This document shows positions 1 to 11,176 of a DNA stretch of 64,000 nt, in pieces. Origin of the DNA: Mauremys mutica (lineage: Eukaryota; Chordata; Testudines; Geoemydidae); assembly GCF_020497125.1 (NCBI RefSeq), contig NC_059087.1, forward strand, positions 14,417,925 to 14,481,924. The letters run 5' to 3'. The translations under genes were made by a program, and so were the position numbers. Position 1 is the first letter of the stretch. Each line of letters starts with the position of its first letter. The notes beneath the pieces are model-generated. The model searched no databases. It saw only the letters and a list, made by a program, of their open reading frames with translations, and was not told the DNA's origin.

Positions 1-745
1 AATGCTGCACAACTGTTAGCCTCAGTTAAAAGTTTTGTCATGGAAGTTCGAAAATGACTACAGCTCGGTGGAAGCAAAGGTACTAACATTAACAGAAAAT
101 TTAGGTTCCTCTGATATATCCGAAGAGAAGCATAAAAAAAGCAGGAAGTTATTTTTCGATGAAACTAGAGACAATTGAAAGGGGAAAGTGAAGATCATCG
201 TTGAGACCGTCAATGTTATTTGTGACACAATAATAGTGGAATTGCAGAGTAGAGGTGAATCTCTAAAGAAAATTGTTGATTTATTTTGTGTGTTTTTTGA
301 CAGAAGCATGAATGAAAATAATAAAAGCCACCACAGTAAGAAATTAAGTGAATTCTACCAAGAGGACATAGACACAAATCTTTTTGAAGATGAAGTGAAA
401 CATTTCATTCATTTTATTGAAAATGATGAGGTCTGTGCTTCAAGATCACCAGTTGATTTGTAGAGAATTGTAAGTGATGGTTTGCAGGCAACCTTTCCAA
501 ATGTAGAAACCATTCTGAAAATATTTTTTAACAATACCTGTCACAAATGCTTCTGGTGAATGTTCTTTTTCCTGTATTGAAACGAGTTAAAAATTATTTG
601 CAAAATACAGTGAGTCAGGAACATTTGACAAGTTTGGCAATATTGACAACTGAAAGTGCCTCTTTACAAAATATTACTTAGGAAGACTTAATTGATGATT
701 TTGTAAAGAAAAAGTGTAGAAAAAAAAGCTACCTGAATAATTTTT
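1..745 (+). pseudogene. hAT transposase C-terminal remnant, frameshifted
   Basis: A transposase of the hAT type related to ZMYM/TTF-zinc-finger proteins. One open segment (188-463, 91 codons from its first ATG) has the acidic 'FYQEDIDTNLFEDE' stretch seen before the dimerisation domain. The C-terminal hAT dimerisation domain follows: 531-572 reads TIPVTNASGECSFS, matching the family pattern 'PVTxAxxERSFS'. Reading then shifts frame near 575 and continues as KNYLQNTVSQEHLTSLAIL, with stops at several points. The protein would have acted in the nucleus, cutting and joining transposon ends. The stops and the frameshift show it is dead. No catalytic aspartates are visible because the N-terminal two thirds are outside the window or lost. 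Confidence 0.7.
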
Positions 746-875
746 TTTCCCAAATTGAATAAGTTTCTTCAGAGGAAGTTAACTTTTATTTTTCTATTCA
801 TGTATCATCTATACTTTTTATTTTTTACACATTTTTCACATTAGAGTAATGCAAATACAAGCTTTCATCTAGACC

Positions 876-1079
876 AGAAGTTCTCAAACTGTGGTCTGAG
901 AACTCCATTCAGGTCGACCACAGAAAGGCTATTAAGTTTTATATATAAAGCGCTCTTATCCAAAGCACTTTACAATAGTTAGCTAACGGTACAGACAACA
1001 TTTGGAAAGATCATTAAGTGGTCCACCGAGACCCTCAGCAATTTTCAAGTGGTCTGTGAAAAAAAAGTTAGACTACCAA
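876..1079. mobile_element. small non-autonomous hAT-like element nested in the hAT copy
   Basis: The left end, CAGAAGTTCTCAAACTGTGG, matches the CAGxGGTTCTCAAACTG start typical of Charlie-like hAT elements. The right end is degenerate: 'AAGTTAGACTACCAAA' can be read as a decayed AAGTTTGAGAACCACT. The interior contains a GTGGTCTG motif near both ends. No clear 8-bp duplication survives. The right boundary is uncertain by about 20 bases. Confidence 0.5.
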
Positions 1080-1254
1080 AAACAATCAAGGTACTTTATT
1101 TTCATTTCCTTCTATTACTTATAATATAGGAGGATGGTGAATAAAAAAAGAATGAAAAATGTTCTTTTTCTTGGGTGGGTCCCAAGGGGGGGCTCCCCCA
1201 AAACGAAGCTGTGCACAGGGCCCCACTAACTCTAAATCCGCCACTGCCCGTCTG

Positions 1255-2220
1255 TACATTTAATCGCCATCAGGATGCCTAGATCTCATGCACAGACTTC
1301 TAGTTTTACATTTTGAACTAAGAGAATGAATAAATAAAATAAAATGATCTCCAGTTCACAGCTCAAGACAAACTAACGGTTGGCTCTTCTTCGCCCCACT
1401 CAGCAAGATTAATAGCCGGATGCCATCCTGCATGTCTCCTGTTGCTAACGCTCGGTTGGTTGATTACAAAATACACTGCTTTGCATTTACTGATATATTA
1501 TGAAGTATTATAAATAGTTACAACTACATTTAAAGTGTCAACATAAATGAAGGATGCACATTTTGTAATGAATCATCCTTGGTTTCTTTATTGTGTTCGC
1601 TTACTTGGTAGTATCCAAAATGCAGTAATTCCCAACTTCCAATCTGGCTCGGTAGTCCTGCATTTTACTTTGATGCAGGTTATTTTATTAAAGCAGCCGA
1701 GTTCCCAGTGTGGGACTAAATGTTGGTGTCAGAGCAGGCGTTACTATATTGTGTTTCAACGTCATTTGCAGGATTTACTGGTCTTGAGAGCTTTCAGAAT
1801 GAACTGAGATGGCCACAGAACTGAACCAATGTGCCTCAACCTCTCTGACACAATCCAGAAAGCCAGTCACTGTAGGGTTTTTTTTCCCATTCCTGCTGGA
1901 GATTAAGCTGAACCTTAATCAATGAGGCATGAAATTGAGATCACACACAAGGCATGCTGGGAAAGGACAAGCTTATCTAAATTTGCCAAGCCTGGTGAGT
2001 CTCACAGCAGTTCTGAACGAGCGGAAGTATCACAAGTGGCATTTGATATTTGTTAGTTTCATCCATTGGAGTAGTAGGGCGCGGTCTGCTCCTGCCTTCG
2101 TGCACTACAAAAACCTGCTCAGACTGCACTGGTTGATTACCAACTCTGTGCTGGTTAATTCAGATCCCTCCATGTGGTGTTTAGATGGTGCTTGTAATTA
2201 TTAAAACGGGGAGCACTGGC
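1255..2220. other. AT-rich intergenic stretch without a recognised feature
   Basis: No gene, RNA or confident repeat is visible. Short open frames of 86 and 91 codons lie here, with no family resemblance and no splice or codon pattern that would support them. The A/T richness and low CpG suggest ordinary unique or very old repeat-derived DNA. Confidence 0.4.
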
Positions 2221-2382
2221 TGTTGGGAGTCTGAAAGGACAGGAAATGGGAAGGATGGGAGAGGAGTTGAGGAGGCAGAGTGAGAGTTACAGAGGGTGCA
2301 GCAGCAGCTTGGTAAAGAGGTTTCCGCTGTAAAAATAAAGTCCTGTTGAAGTTGGTTAGTACCTTGCCTGGTTACTACAACA
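2221..2382 (+). mobile_element. short LTR-like unit with TGTTG...CAACA ends
   Basis: The segment begins TGTTGGGAGT and ends TACTACAACA, so it has the TG...CA ends and 5-bp terminal inverted repeat of an LTR. An AATAAA polyadenylation signal lies near 2334, followed by GTCCTGTTGAAGTTGG, which I remember from reptile LTR tails. The flanks (CTGGC on the left, CTCCA on the right) do not match as a target duplication. At 162 bp it would be a short LTR, either solo or truncated. No primer-binding site or internal region follows. Confidence 0.42.
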
Positions 2383-3334
2383 CTCCACCAACACCTTTAC
2401 AGTTTTGTGCAGCAATACAACGTACAATATCCCTCTTATCCTCTTTCGAGGGCCCAAGAGGAGAAAAGGTCTCCCTTGCAGGAAACCACTTGGATTCTGG
2501 GCTCAGCTCCTCCCCTTTGCACTTCCTTCCTGTGCCTTTCTAACAGTTCTCAGCTCACAGGCTAATTGGCTCTTTAGATAATTAACCTCAGTTACCCCAG
2601 TCAGCCTCCTCCAGGGAACTAACGGGTGTCAGAGCCATCTGAATGCAGGCTCACCTGTTCCCTCCCTGCACTCTGTCACAACTAGATTTAAATTTTCAAA
2701 TCTGATTTGAAAACAAATCCCCTAAAATAAAAATGTGATGCTGTGTGGTGGATTCTAACATTATCGAATTTAACTTAAAAAAAAGATACACCACTGGTAG
2801 GATAAAATTCAGTCATGTCATCTGGGGTCTAATTTCTCTCTCCCCTGTGGAGTTCAAGGGCTTTTTCGAGGCTTTTTGGCATTAACAAGCAGGGCCAAAA
2901 CCGCTGAATTTACAGCACAACTTTGCATCTCTGTTCATCTTTGTACAGGCAATTATGCTGGCAATTTGATCAGGAAGATCAAAAAGAATAAAAGATAAGG
3001 TTTCTGATAAGGTTATTTCCCTTAACACGTATAGCACCTCAAGCGCAGAGACCTTCTTGGAGGCCATTAAGCAGCGGAAGTCGGGTTTTGCATGAAATAG
3101 CTCATCTTTAGGGGTCCGTGCTATGCAGCCATTAAACTCTGCCCTTAAATATTTTACCTATTCTCAAAGCTAAGGGCATGTTATTGATCAAGCATCCAAG
3201 GGCCCGAGCAATATTAATTGGGTTTCCTCCTCTGTGCAGAGATCAGACAAAGGGTAACATTTTAAACGCTTAGGATTCAAGTTGAAGGAATCCAACAATA
3301 CACACGCAGCTTCCTCTTGGGCTGTAATACAGCA

Positions 3335-3406
3335 AAGCACAAACACATGTGCTTAAGTTGATTTAAAGTGAAGTATGTGCTTAAGCACTTTGCTGGATCA
3401 GGGATA
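3335..3406. repeat. old palindromic interspersed repeat fragment
   Basis: Contains 'ATGTGCTTAAG...GTGCTTAAGCACTTTGCTGGATCAGGG', part of a low-copy-number-looking palindromic family found more than fifteen times in this window (see findings). It is non-coding and MITE-like; the origin is not identified. Confidence 0.5.
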
Positions 3407-3881
3407 GAGGGGAAGAACGAATATGCTGCTAGAGCCGCTCAGAGCCCAGACTGAACTAACCACAAGCCACTGGTTTCAGCCTTAAGCAAAAAGTTGTAGA
3501 CCAGGAAACAGGGAGCTAAGCACCTGTTGATGGAGCGACAGGGAAGGAGATCAGTCCAGGCAGAGGATCATAGTTAGCAGCAAATCCCCAGCAGCCTCAG
3601 CCTGTACTCCAGACCCTCAGGAAATCAAAGAAGGGGTGTAGGATAATCAAACCAACATAAGGTAGCGTGAGCCCTAGTATGAACATCAAAAGTGAAAAGG
3701 CCTCTTGCATTCTGAGATCGACAAATAAAAGCACAGGGGACTCTTGAGGGCACACCTTCTCCTTTGTTGTAGGGCGAGTCTGCACACCACTGACAGGGGG
3801 AACCCTAGCGCGGATTCACACGTTCAATTGCACCCACAGAAACCATGAAACCAAGGGTGCAAAACCAGGCGAACATACACT

Positions 3882-3903
3882 TCTCTCTCTCTCTCTCTCT
3901 CTC
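3882..3903. repeat. (TC)n microsatellite
   Basis: About eleven uninterrupted TC units. It lies 230 bp to the left of the GC-rich foldback element, and a second dinucleotide tract lies to the right of that element. Confidence 0.95.
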
Positions 3904-4113
3904 GGAGTTCCAGTTGTCTATGGCCAGGGCCAGCTGTAGCCACCCGATTCAATGGGTGTGCTATATTAAGCCACTGGTGGGGCACCAACCACCCTCAGCA
4001 GCACCCTCTACCCCCACACTGCAACCTTATTTCCAGCCCAGTGCACAGGAGAGCCGGGGAGGCCCCGGAGTGTCTGTGGGGAGGGGGACTGAGGGGGTTT
4101 GAAGAACAAGTCC

Positions 4114-4431
4114 ACCCACAGCACTCACCCCACAGCAGTGGCTCCTGTCCTGTGGGGCTGGGCCCAGCTCCCCAACTCCATGCCTTGCAAGCTGGTGCCC
4201 AGGATAGCAGCACCACTCAGGATCTATGGAGGGGCGGCTGGGCCAAACCCGAGTGGCGCAGTGGATCCTGCACGCCAGGTCGCAGCCCCACTCACGCAGG
4301 TTTGGTCTGGCCACTCCTCCATCAAACCTGAATGGTGGTGTGATCCTGTGTGCCAGGTCACAACATCCCAGAGAGGGGAGCTGAGCCCAGCCCCACAGGA
4401 CAGGAGCCAACGCTGCGGGGTGAGTGTGGGG
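4114..4431. repeat. GC-rich foldback (long inverted repeat) element
   Basis: Two arms of about 145 bp are inverted copies of each other. 4114-4174 (ACTCACCCCACAGCAGTGGC...) is mirrored by 4374-4431 (...GCGGGGTGAGTGTGGGG). 4226-4262 (ATGGAGGGGCGGCTGGGCC...) is mirrored by 4290-4325. A spacer of only about 27 bp at 4263-4289 separates them, so single strands could fold into one long hairpin. Each half also carries a related block CCAGGTC with GATCCTG upstream, so the element looks like two head-to-head copies of one unit. A single unit of the same family occurs at 34560-34705. No transposase ends or target duplication are obvious. It is open in several frames because it is GC-rich and lacks stops, not because it encodes protein. 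Confidence 0.72.
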
Positions 4432-4560
4432 CAAGCAGCCCGCACGCCGCCACCCCGCATGACCCCCTCATTGGGTCAGGATTAGGACTGCACTGGGGTA
4501 GAGGTTGCTGCTGAGGATGGTCACCCACTGCATTGAGGGGCTACATCCAACCCCGACCGC

Positions 4561-4593
4561 AGAGAGAGAGAGAGAGAGACTCTCTCTCTTTCT
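4561..4593. repeat. (AG)n/(CT)n mirror-type microsatellite
   Basis: About nine AG units run directly into CTCTCTCTCTTT, forming a small inverted repeat of low-complexity DNA right of the GC-rich foldback. Confidence 0.9.
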
Positions 4594-4811
4594 ATATTAC
4601 ATTTTAAATTTATTAACAGGGCAATTTGTTCCTGTCGAAGATAATCTGCTCCCTCATCAGCCCCTTGGCTGACTTTCTCCATGCATTCCTCTTAGGCTCC
4701 CGTCAGGACTTCCCCCTGGTGTTCTCCACAAACAGGTTGTGTAGTGTTGTGTGCTTCCTTAAGCACATTTTTCAAGTATAACAAACAAGTTGTTAATAAT
4801 AGATACACAGG

Positions 4812-4984
4812 GAAAAATCCTAGCCCTACTGAAGTCAACAGCAAAACTCCCATTGCGTTTAATAGGGTCAGGATCTCCCCCAGAGATTTTTAAAACCATT
4901 TTGATAATCTACTCTGACCTCGTGCATACCACAAGCTAGAGAATTTTAAGCAGTAATTCCTGTATCTTGCCCATCTCTTATAAA
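4812..4984. repeat. palindromic repeat fragment followed by a CR1 3' fragment (minus)
   Basis: 4812-4880 holds 'CTACTGAAGTCAACAG...CCATTGCGTTTAATAGGGTCAGGATC', a copy of the palindromic family. 4895-4984 reads like the complement of a CR1 3' region (ATAATCTACTCTGACCTCGTGCAT, CACAAGCTAGAGAATT, AGTAATTCCTGTATC). Both pieces are strongly diverged and therefore old. Confidence 0.5.
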
Positions 4985-4999
4985 CAAAGTCTGGAACAT

Positions 5000-6527
5000 T
5001 CATCTTGGTTTAGAAAGCCCTTTGGAACCCTCCTCCAAGGAAAGGCTTCAAATAAATGCAAAAAAATCCCCTTTACATTAAAAAAAATACAAGCTAATTA
5101 CAGATATTGGCTGAGCCCCAGGAATTCTAGATTAAAGTTAAAGTTGATAATACCACCAGGGCTTCTTCCCTCTGTCCCCATCTTAGAACACTGAATGATA
5201 AGAATGCCCTCAATCCAATCTGAATTTTCCTGCACTTTAAAAATGTAGTAATCCTAGTGCGGTTGAGGTTTTTGTTTCGGGGTGGGAGGGGGTTGGTATT
5301 AAGAAAATGTAAATTTCGTTCACTTTTGAGTCAATGTAAATTTCAGTCATTATTTTATTTCTCCAAGCGCGGAGGGAATTACAGCACCATGCCCCCTTGA
5401 AGTGTATAGATTGTGCTTCCTCAGCACACCAGCTCTCTCCTCTGATTGTTGCTGATTAATACAAAGAGCCAGGAGAAGAATAAAGAAGAAGCTAAAGGAA
5501 AGAATGGAAGGCCAGGCAGGCATTTGCAGTTGTGAAAAACACCAGATGTTCAAAGAATGGTGGCATAAACCCTCTAATGCAAATCATGCTGCTAATCTAG
5601 ATTTAGCATGATTATCAGAGGCAATTGCAAATGAAGGCAAAGAAATAAAATCATTTGCTAAATCCATACCACCTAATGAGGGGGCAGCCACTTAGAAGAG
5701 TTTCTACAGCTGGTTCCATCCGGAAGAAGCAACTATCATTCCACTGAAAAACAGCACATTAAAACAAGCGACCCTAAAACATACGTTATGATCTAAGTTA
5801 TTTTATATCTCAAAGTTAAAGACAGTTTGTGGAGTCGTGACCACATGAAGTATATGAACCCTCTTACAAAGAAACAGTAAAGATTCATCCAACATATAGA
5901 GCACATCTGAATAGAGGCAGAAGCATCATGTGAAACAAATGCTATTGTTCTTTAAAAAAATATGAGGGAGAGTTAATTGCTTCATAATGGAGAGGGTATT
6001 GAAGTATGAAAACAATCTGCAATTCTGGTAATGGTTCTATGTCCACATGATGAGATTTGATTACATTCTTTTTATCACTAAATTAAATCCCCACTATTGC
6101 CTGTCTGCTTGCATTAGATCTCTTTAAATCTTAATAGACTGCAGCTCCATTCTGGAAGTGTCGGAGGCAGATCACTCAAAATGACCATTCACGTGGGGGG
6201 GGGGCACGAGGGGGCTGGAATTGAGTACGGTAAAAAGCTTGACAGTATAAGAAAAAGGGATTGTGTCAGGGACTGGAGCGGGAATACAAGGAGCAGAGAA
6301 CAATTTTTCAGTTACAAAAAAGGAGGATTACAAGGAGCTTAGTTTTAGAATGGGAAACATCTCGCAAATAAATATTACGAGCGGTCATAGCAATCCTTAA
6401 AGTCAGTGGCAAAACAGTTACTGGACTATTATTGAATTATATGGCAACTGGGGTTCCGTTGTCCTAGACACTATGAGTGCTTATTAAGAGACAGCCCACA
6501 CTAAATAGACAAGACTGGCAAAGGAAA
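5000..6527. other. unique-looking intergenic DNA, possible conserved non-coding block
   Basis: No gene or recognised transposon. The part at 5550-5690 is rich in ATTTGC/TAAAT/TAATCTAGATTTAGC motifs and lacks repeat character, as seen in conserved non-coding elements bound by homeodomain and POU factors. A run of G bases occurs at about 6195-6204. This is inference from composition only. Confidence 0.25.
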
Positions 6528-6662
6528 TGTTATTATTCCTGTTTTACACTGAGAGATTAAGTGATTTGACCAAGATTACACAGGGAGCCTGTAACAAGAT
6601 GGGGATTTGAACCCAGATCTCTGCAATCCTAGGCAAGGGCCCTACCACAAGTGCACCCAGAG
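6528..6662 (-). repeat. MIR/CORE-SINE-like fragment
   Basis: Reads as the complement of a MIR: TTATTCCTGTTTTACACTGAG, AGATTAAGTGATTTGACC, AAGATTACACAGGG, GGGGATTTGAACCCAGATCTC. The last block is the complement of the tRNA-derived B-box region. It is a dead, ancient tRNA-related SINE. Confidence 0.75.
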
Positions 6663-7019
6663 GAACAGGATAGAGAGCCTCAGTTATTCAACAGAAAAAG
6701 CAGCACACCATTGAAAGGCTTGCTACAGATGCCAGAAAAGTCACATTTAAAAGTAGTGACGAATGAACACCTGAAGGTTCAGAATCTGGGTTCAATTAAG
6801 CCAAGCGTTCCAAAGCTAAGCTGAGGGTGGATCAGCATTATCTGACGTTCTTGATCTTGCAAAGTTGGGTTGGAAATGTCACAGAAAAGACGATATGTGG
6901 GATGCAGCCTATCCACGTATCATACAAGCTCTATACTGTCTTCTTTCCAGTAATATAACCTTAAAATGGAGCGCCATGATGAACTCTAGCATGGGTTATT
7001 TCCAAGGCACAGAGAACAC

Positions 7020-7105
7020 CCGATAGGCCTGACTCAAGCCCTCTGAAGTCAATGGAAAGACACCCATTGATGTCAAGGGGCCTTGCCTCAGGCCTTGTAG
7101 GGAGA
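7020..7105. repeat. palindromic interspersed repeat
   Basis: GGCCTGACTCAAGCCCTCTG, then AAGTCAATGGAAAGACACCCATTGATGTCAAGGGGCCTTGCCTCAGGCC. The two halves are approximately inverted, with the CCATTGA/TCAATGG core characteristic of this family. Confidence 0.55.
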
Positions 7106-7559
7106 ACTTTAGGAGTACACGTGTTCTACTAGCCCAGAGATCTGATTGTGACAATTCTCTATCGTTATCTGTTCTAGCATAGATTTTAAATGTATGCAGG
7201 GAGCATCTTCTGATATATTACAAATAAATTCCACCTGTAAGTTTTCCACCTGGGATATTATAGACTTATCCCCAGCCAAATTTCTTTCTGATATGAAATA
7301 ACGATACTGTGTTAATCAAGCACAAAACAGCAACTTTTAAACAATAATGTCTGTGGTGATATGACACTTTTAGCTTTTCAGGAAAATATTAGTCAGATCC
7401 CATGTTCCCTGTTTAGAAAAAGAAAAGGACCTAGTTAGCATCTGAAACAACTGAAAATTGTTATAAGGTGGTAGGTATTTTAGGCTTCAGTCCTGCCAGA
7501 TGCTGAGCCCTCTGGCTCAGAGTTTAATTTTATTAGTGACAAATGTTGAAAAGCAGAAA

Positions 7560-7895
7560 CATATTTTTCCATTTACAGATGGAATTTTTTTTCTTTTAAT
7601 CAAAATTTTTCATCACAGATTCTTTTTTTTTTAATCAAAAACTTTTGCCCTCATTTTTTTCTCCTCTTTCCTGCCTTCTTCCTACCTTTTGCCACTGAAA
7701 AAGGTGGAGAAAAAGACAATATACAAAAATGAAAAAAAATCAGTTTGGGGTTTTGTAAAACACAAAATGAACCCCCCCCAACAAAAAACAAAAAAAAAAT
7801 TTCTACAAAATGAAAAATGTTCACTAACATTTCCAGTTTTGAAAAAAAAATGTTGTTTTATTTAAAATGTTCCGTTGAAAAAAATTGATCACTTC
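7560..7895. repeat. A/T-homopolymer-rich foldback-like repeat
   Basis: Runs of T (7588-7640) are followed by runs of A and 'AAAATGAAAAATGTTC' (7740-7880). The element ends near TTGATCACTTCTAG. A sequence with the same style (AAAATTTTGACTAATTCGACC, AAAATGAAATTTCATC) lies at 40451-40889. It is unclassified; it may be an AT-rich hairpin element or only low-complexity DNA. Confidence 0.4.
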
Positions 7896-8030
7896 TAGTG
7901 CCTAACTTTAAGCACATGAATGGGACTAAGCACATTAGGTTTAGTTACCTGGCTGAATTGGGGTCAGAGTACTCAGTCCACTCTGCTACTGATTATTATG
8001 GGGAGCGGGGTCAGATCATTGCCTTCTGCA

Positions 8031-9248
8031 ATAAAAACCATGGGAGGGAGCTAAGGGGAAAATCTCTGTGTGGATCCCCTTGTGTGTTTCCCCAATCATG
8101 AAGGCAGAGTTTGTTCCTCCCTATGGGAAAGGCCATGGGATCACCTTTAAACCTAGTTGACCTCCAAGGATCCATGCAGAAGCCCCCAGCTGTTCCCATT
8201 CCTCACAGCTCCCTGTCTGCATAGCTCCATTTGTAACGTATGTCTTGAACTCCTTCACGATCAGCCAGAATAAGGTATGATCACATCTAAAATAGGATGG
8301 AGAACTGATCAACAGCCCTGCTGTGTTTTTATAACCTTTGCTATTTCCGTGCTAGGTCCTTTAGAAAGGATACATTAGATACATTGCACAAATAAATATC
8401 ATAAAACATTCTATGAAGAATATTCTGAAGAAGAGCTCTGTGGAGCTTGAAAGCTTTTCTCTTTCACCAATAGTTTGTCCAGTAAACGATATTACCTCAC
8501 TCACCTTTTCTCTCTCTCAGAATAGTCTAGTCTTTTCTTAATACAGTTTACCCATCTACTTGCTTATTGAACCACTGCTCTGCTTATTGAGCTGACCCCC
8601 ATGGAAATCACAACTAATTTGGAACCCATCACTACACAAAAATAGTTTACATGTGCCATTATCTTGCCCTATATTAATTTCATCTGCCACCATGTTGCAC
8701 ATTCCTGAGTTTTATTAGGTTCTGAAGCTCTTCACACAATGTCCCTAGTGTTGATTCAGCTTGATCATTCCATGGGCATTGAAATACTAACCTAAAGTTT
8801 ACTTAAAGAGCTTAGTAAATAAACCTCAGTCACTTTATTTACTCACCAGAGCAAATTGTATGTTGTCTCATCCTTTCCCTAAAATAAATGTACTTAGGAT
8901 TGTAGAGTTGGATTAAATATTGCCTGCCTGCAATTTGACCTATGGCTGCCTGCTGTGGGCAGTGAATGACTGGGTGCTGCACAGCAACACAACCATTAAT
9001 AATGCTTCAAGGTTGCCATATTATCTCCCATAATAGGTAGATCCCAAAAGCAAAATATATTCTTGTTGTAGAGACGGCACTGGCCTTAGAGACCTCAATC
9101 ACTGAAAAATTCAGCTAAACCTAATGGAAAATGACCGGTCTGCCAAAACGTGAGCCAATGTCCATGTAAACACCATGTAACATAATGTTTTGTTACTTCA
9201 GCCCTGACTTGCCTTGATAAGCTGCTAGGAGAGTCCAAGTAATGAAAG
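8031..9248. other. intergenic stretch without a recognised feature
   Basis: No gene is supported. Open frames of 60-67 codons on both strands around 8000-8300 have no recognisable similarity. Nothing repeat-like is secure here. Confidence 0.35.
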
Positions 9249-9256
9249 ATATAGCC

Positions 9257-10150
9257 TAGGGTTCTCAAACGATGAAAAAAAATAATCACAATTAATCACT
9301 AGATTAAAAAATTAGTCGCAATTAATTAAGTTTTAATCACACTGTTAAACAATAATAGAATACCAGTTTAAATGTATTATAAATTTTTGGGAGGTTTTTC
9401 TACATTTTCAAATATTTTGATTTCAATTACAACACAACACAAAGTACAATGGTCACTTTATATTATTATTTTTATTACAAATATTTGCACTGTAAAAAGA
9501 TAAACAAAAGAATAGTATTTTTCAATTCACCTGATACAAGTACTGTAGTGCAATCTCTTTATCATGAAAGCGCAACTTACAAATGTAGATTTTTTTTTTA
9601 CGTAACTGCACTAAAAAACAAAACAATGTAAAAGTTTAGAGCCTACAAATCGAAGCATGAAGGGGTATGTGAATGTTTAGCATATCTGACATGTAAATAC
9701 CTTGCAATGCCACAAAAGTGCCATGCAAATGCCTGTTCTCACTTTCAGGTGACATTGTAAATAAGAAGCGGGCAGCATTATCTTCCATAAATGTAAACAA
9801 ATTTGCTTGTTTTAGCAATTGGCTGAACAAGAAGTAGGACTGAGTGGCCTTGTATGAGGTGAACTGAACAATACTATTTGTTGGGTGTTGTTTTTTTTTA
9901 CAGTGCAAATATTTGTAATAAAAATAATATTAAGTGAGCACTGAACACTTTGTATTCTATGTTGTAATTGAAATAAATATATTTGAAAATGTAGTAAAAT
10001 ATCGAAAATATTTATAATACATTTTAATTGGTATTCTACTATTGTTTAACAGTGCGATTAAAACTGCGATTAGTCACAACAATGTTTTTAATCTAGTTAA
10101 TTTGTTTTGCGTTAATCACATGCATTAACTGCGATTAATTGACTGCCCAA
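9257..10150. mobile_element. 894-bp long-inverted-repeat element, probably non-autonomous hAT
   Basis: Left arm 9257-about 9541 and right arm about 9866-10150 are inverted copies. Paired blocks include ACTGTTAAACAATAATAGAA with its complement at about 10030-10050, ATTACAAATATTTGCACTGT with the block near 9900-9920, and AACTAGATTAAAAA near both ends. The flanks ATATAGCC (9249-9256) and GTATAGTC (10151-10158) match at 6 of 8 bases, both differences being transitions, which fits an aged 8-bp hAT target duplication. The termini (TAGGG...GCCC) are compatible with a CAGGG start. The middle 9542-9865 is unpaired. On its minus strand an open frame of 90 codons (9636-9908) reads NAARFLFTMSPESENRHLHG; I do not recognise it. 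Confidence 0.75.
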
Positions 10151-10286
10151 GTATAGTCTTTAACTTTTAACTTTAAATCAGCTGTATAGTATACTTGTCA
10201 CGTTGCTAACTACATGTCTCATCTGCGCCCTTTCACAAGGCAATATGGAAACCAGCAGGACCAAAGACCCAGCACCAGACTTCAGA

Positions 10287-10410
10287 CAGGGTGACCAGAT
10301 GTCCCAATTTTATAGGGACAGTCCTGATATTTGGGGCTTTGTCTTATATAGGCGCCAATTATCCCCCACCCCCTGTCCCGATTTTTCACCCTGGCTATCT
10401 GGTCACCCTA
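10287..10410. mobile_element. 124-bp hAT-like MITE with 8-bp target duplication
   Basis: Terminal inverted repeats are CAGGGTGACCAGA (10287 onward) and TCTGGTCACCCTA (to 10410). Flanking 8-mers are ACTTCAGA (10279-10286) and ACTTGAGA (10411-10418), one mismatch. The interior has CAATTTTATAGGGACAG and TGTCCCGATTTTTCA. A second copy in inverse orientation lies at 29570-29690. Confidence 0.88.
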
Positions 10411-10418
10411 ACTTGAGA

Positions 10419-11171
10419 TAAGTGGAACCCCAAGGAGAAAGCTAGCTGTCAGATCTAACGGGCCTTTTTTCTCTAGAATCACTGACAGCCAAGGGGTTGG
10501 AGCCTTAGGTCTACCATTTATAAGTCCCACTGTTGGACTGGGGAAATCAGCTGCCTGGACTAACCTGTATTAGAACTTTTCTAATGGTCCCCTCAGTGTC
10601 TGCAGAATTTAAGCTCTCATTTAACAAATATTATGGTTGGGGGAAAAAAGGAAAAAAATCTTCTGAACGAATGGGATGCAGTAGCATAAGCTCACAGTGT
10701 CTACCTGAAGCCACAGCTCAGGAAGAGTTGTGAACTGCGCAAATCATTTCAAAAGCATGTTGTCCCTGAAACCCAATGACGCCATTTTAAATGCCAACAC
10801 TGGTAAATATTTCTCTACTTGCTATTTTCAGCAGACATATCTACTAATTTTTAAAGAGCACGACCCACTCTTGTCAGTAACTAGCCCTCAGATTTGTTGC
10901 TGATGCAATGTGAACACTCAAATACCCAGTCCTCTTACCTGTGCTGAGGGACAGCCCTGAGAAGCAACATCCATGGCACATCACCTACATTTTTAGCTTA
11001 TTTTTTAGAACACTGAACTTAATTTCAGGCGAACAGCCTAGTTTTTGAAACTCCTGCTGCTCAAAAGATTTGCATAACTCATTCATAATGTCACCACTTG
11101 GGCATAATGCACCCATCACAACTCATGCTGATAAAACCTTTATACAACGCCTAGCTAGGAAATCTATAACT
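10419..11171. other. intergenic stretch without a recognised feature
   Basis: Lies between a MITE and a solo LTR. No repeat, RNA or gene signature was found. Confidence 0.35.
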
Positions 11172-11176
11172 ACCCC

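Larger units (their letters stand above)
1..1246 (+). mobile_element. 3' part of a decayed hAT DNA transposon, cut by the window edge
   Basis: This is the distal part of a hAT-superfamily element. The transposase remnant lies at about 1-745, and the 3' terminal inverted repeat TAAATCCGCCACTG ends at 1246, just after a 'GGGCCCC' stretch. That terminus is the reverse complement of the CAGTGGCGGATTTA start I associate with vertebrate hAT elements. The 5' end lies outside the window, so the 8-bp target duplication cannot be verified; its right copy would be 1247-1254. A second small hAT-like element (876-1079) appears to have inserted into its 3' untranslated part. The hAT assignment is fairly secure because the coding remnant and the terminus agree. 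Confidence 0.68.

Noticed and set aside
4027..4485. Overlapping open frames up to 135 codons on both strands
   Set aside because: They lie in the GC-rich foldback, where the inverted repeat makes both strands stop-poor together; no domain is seen.
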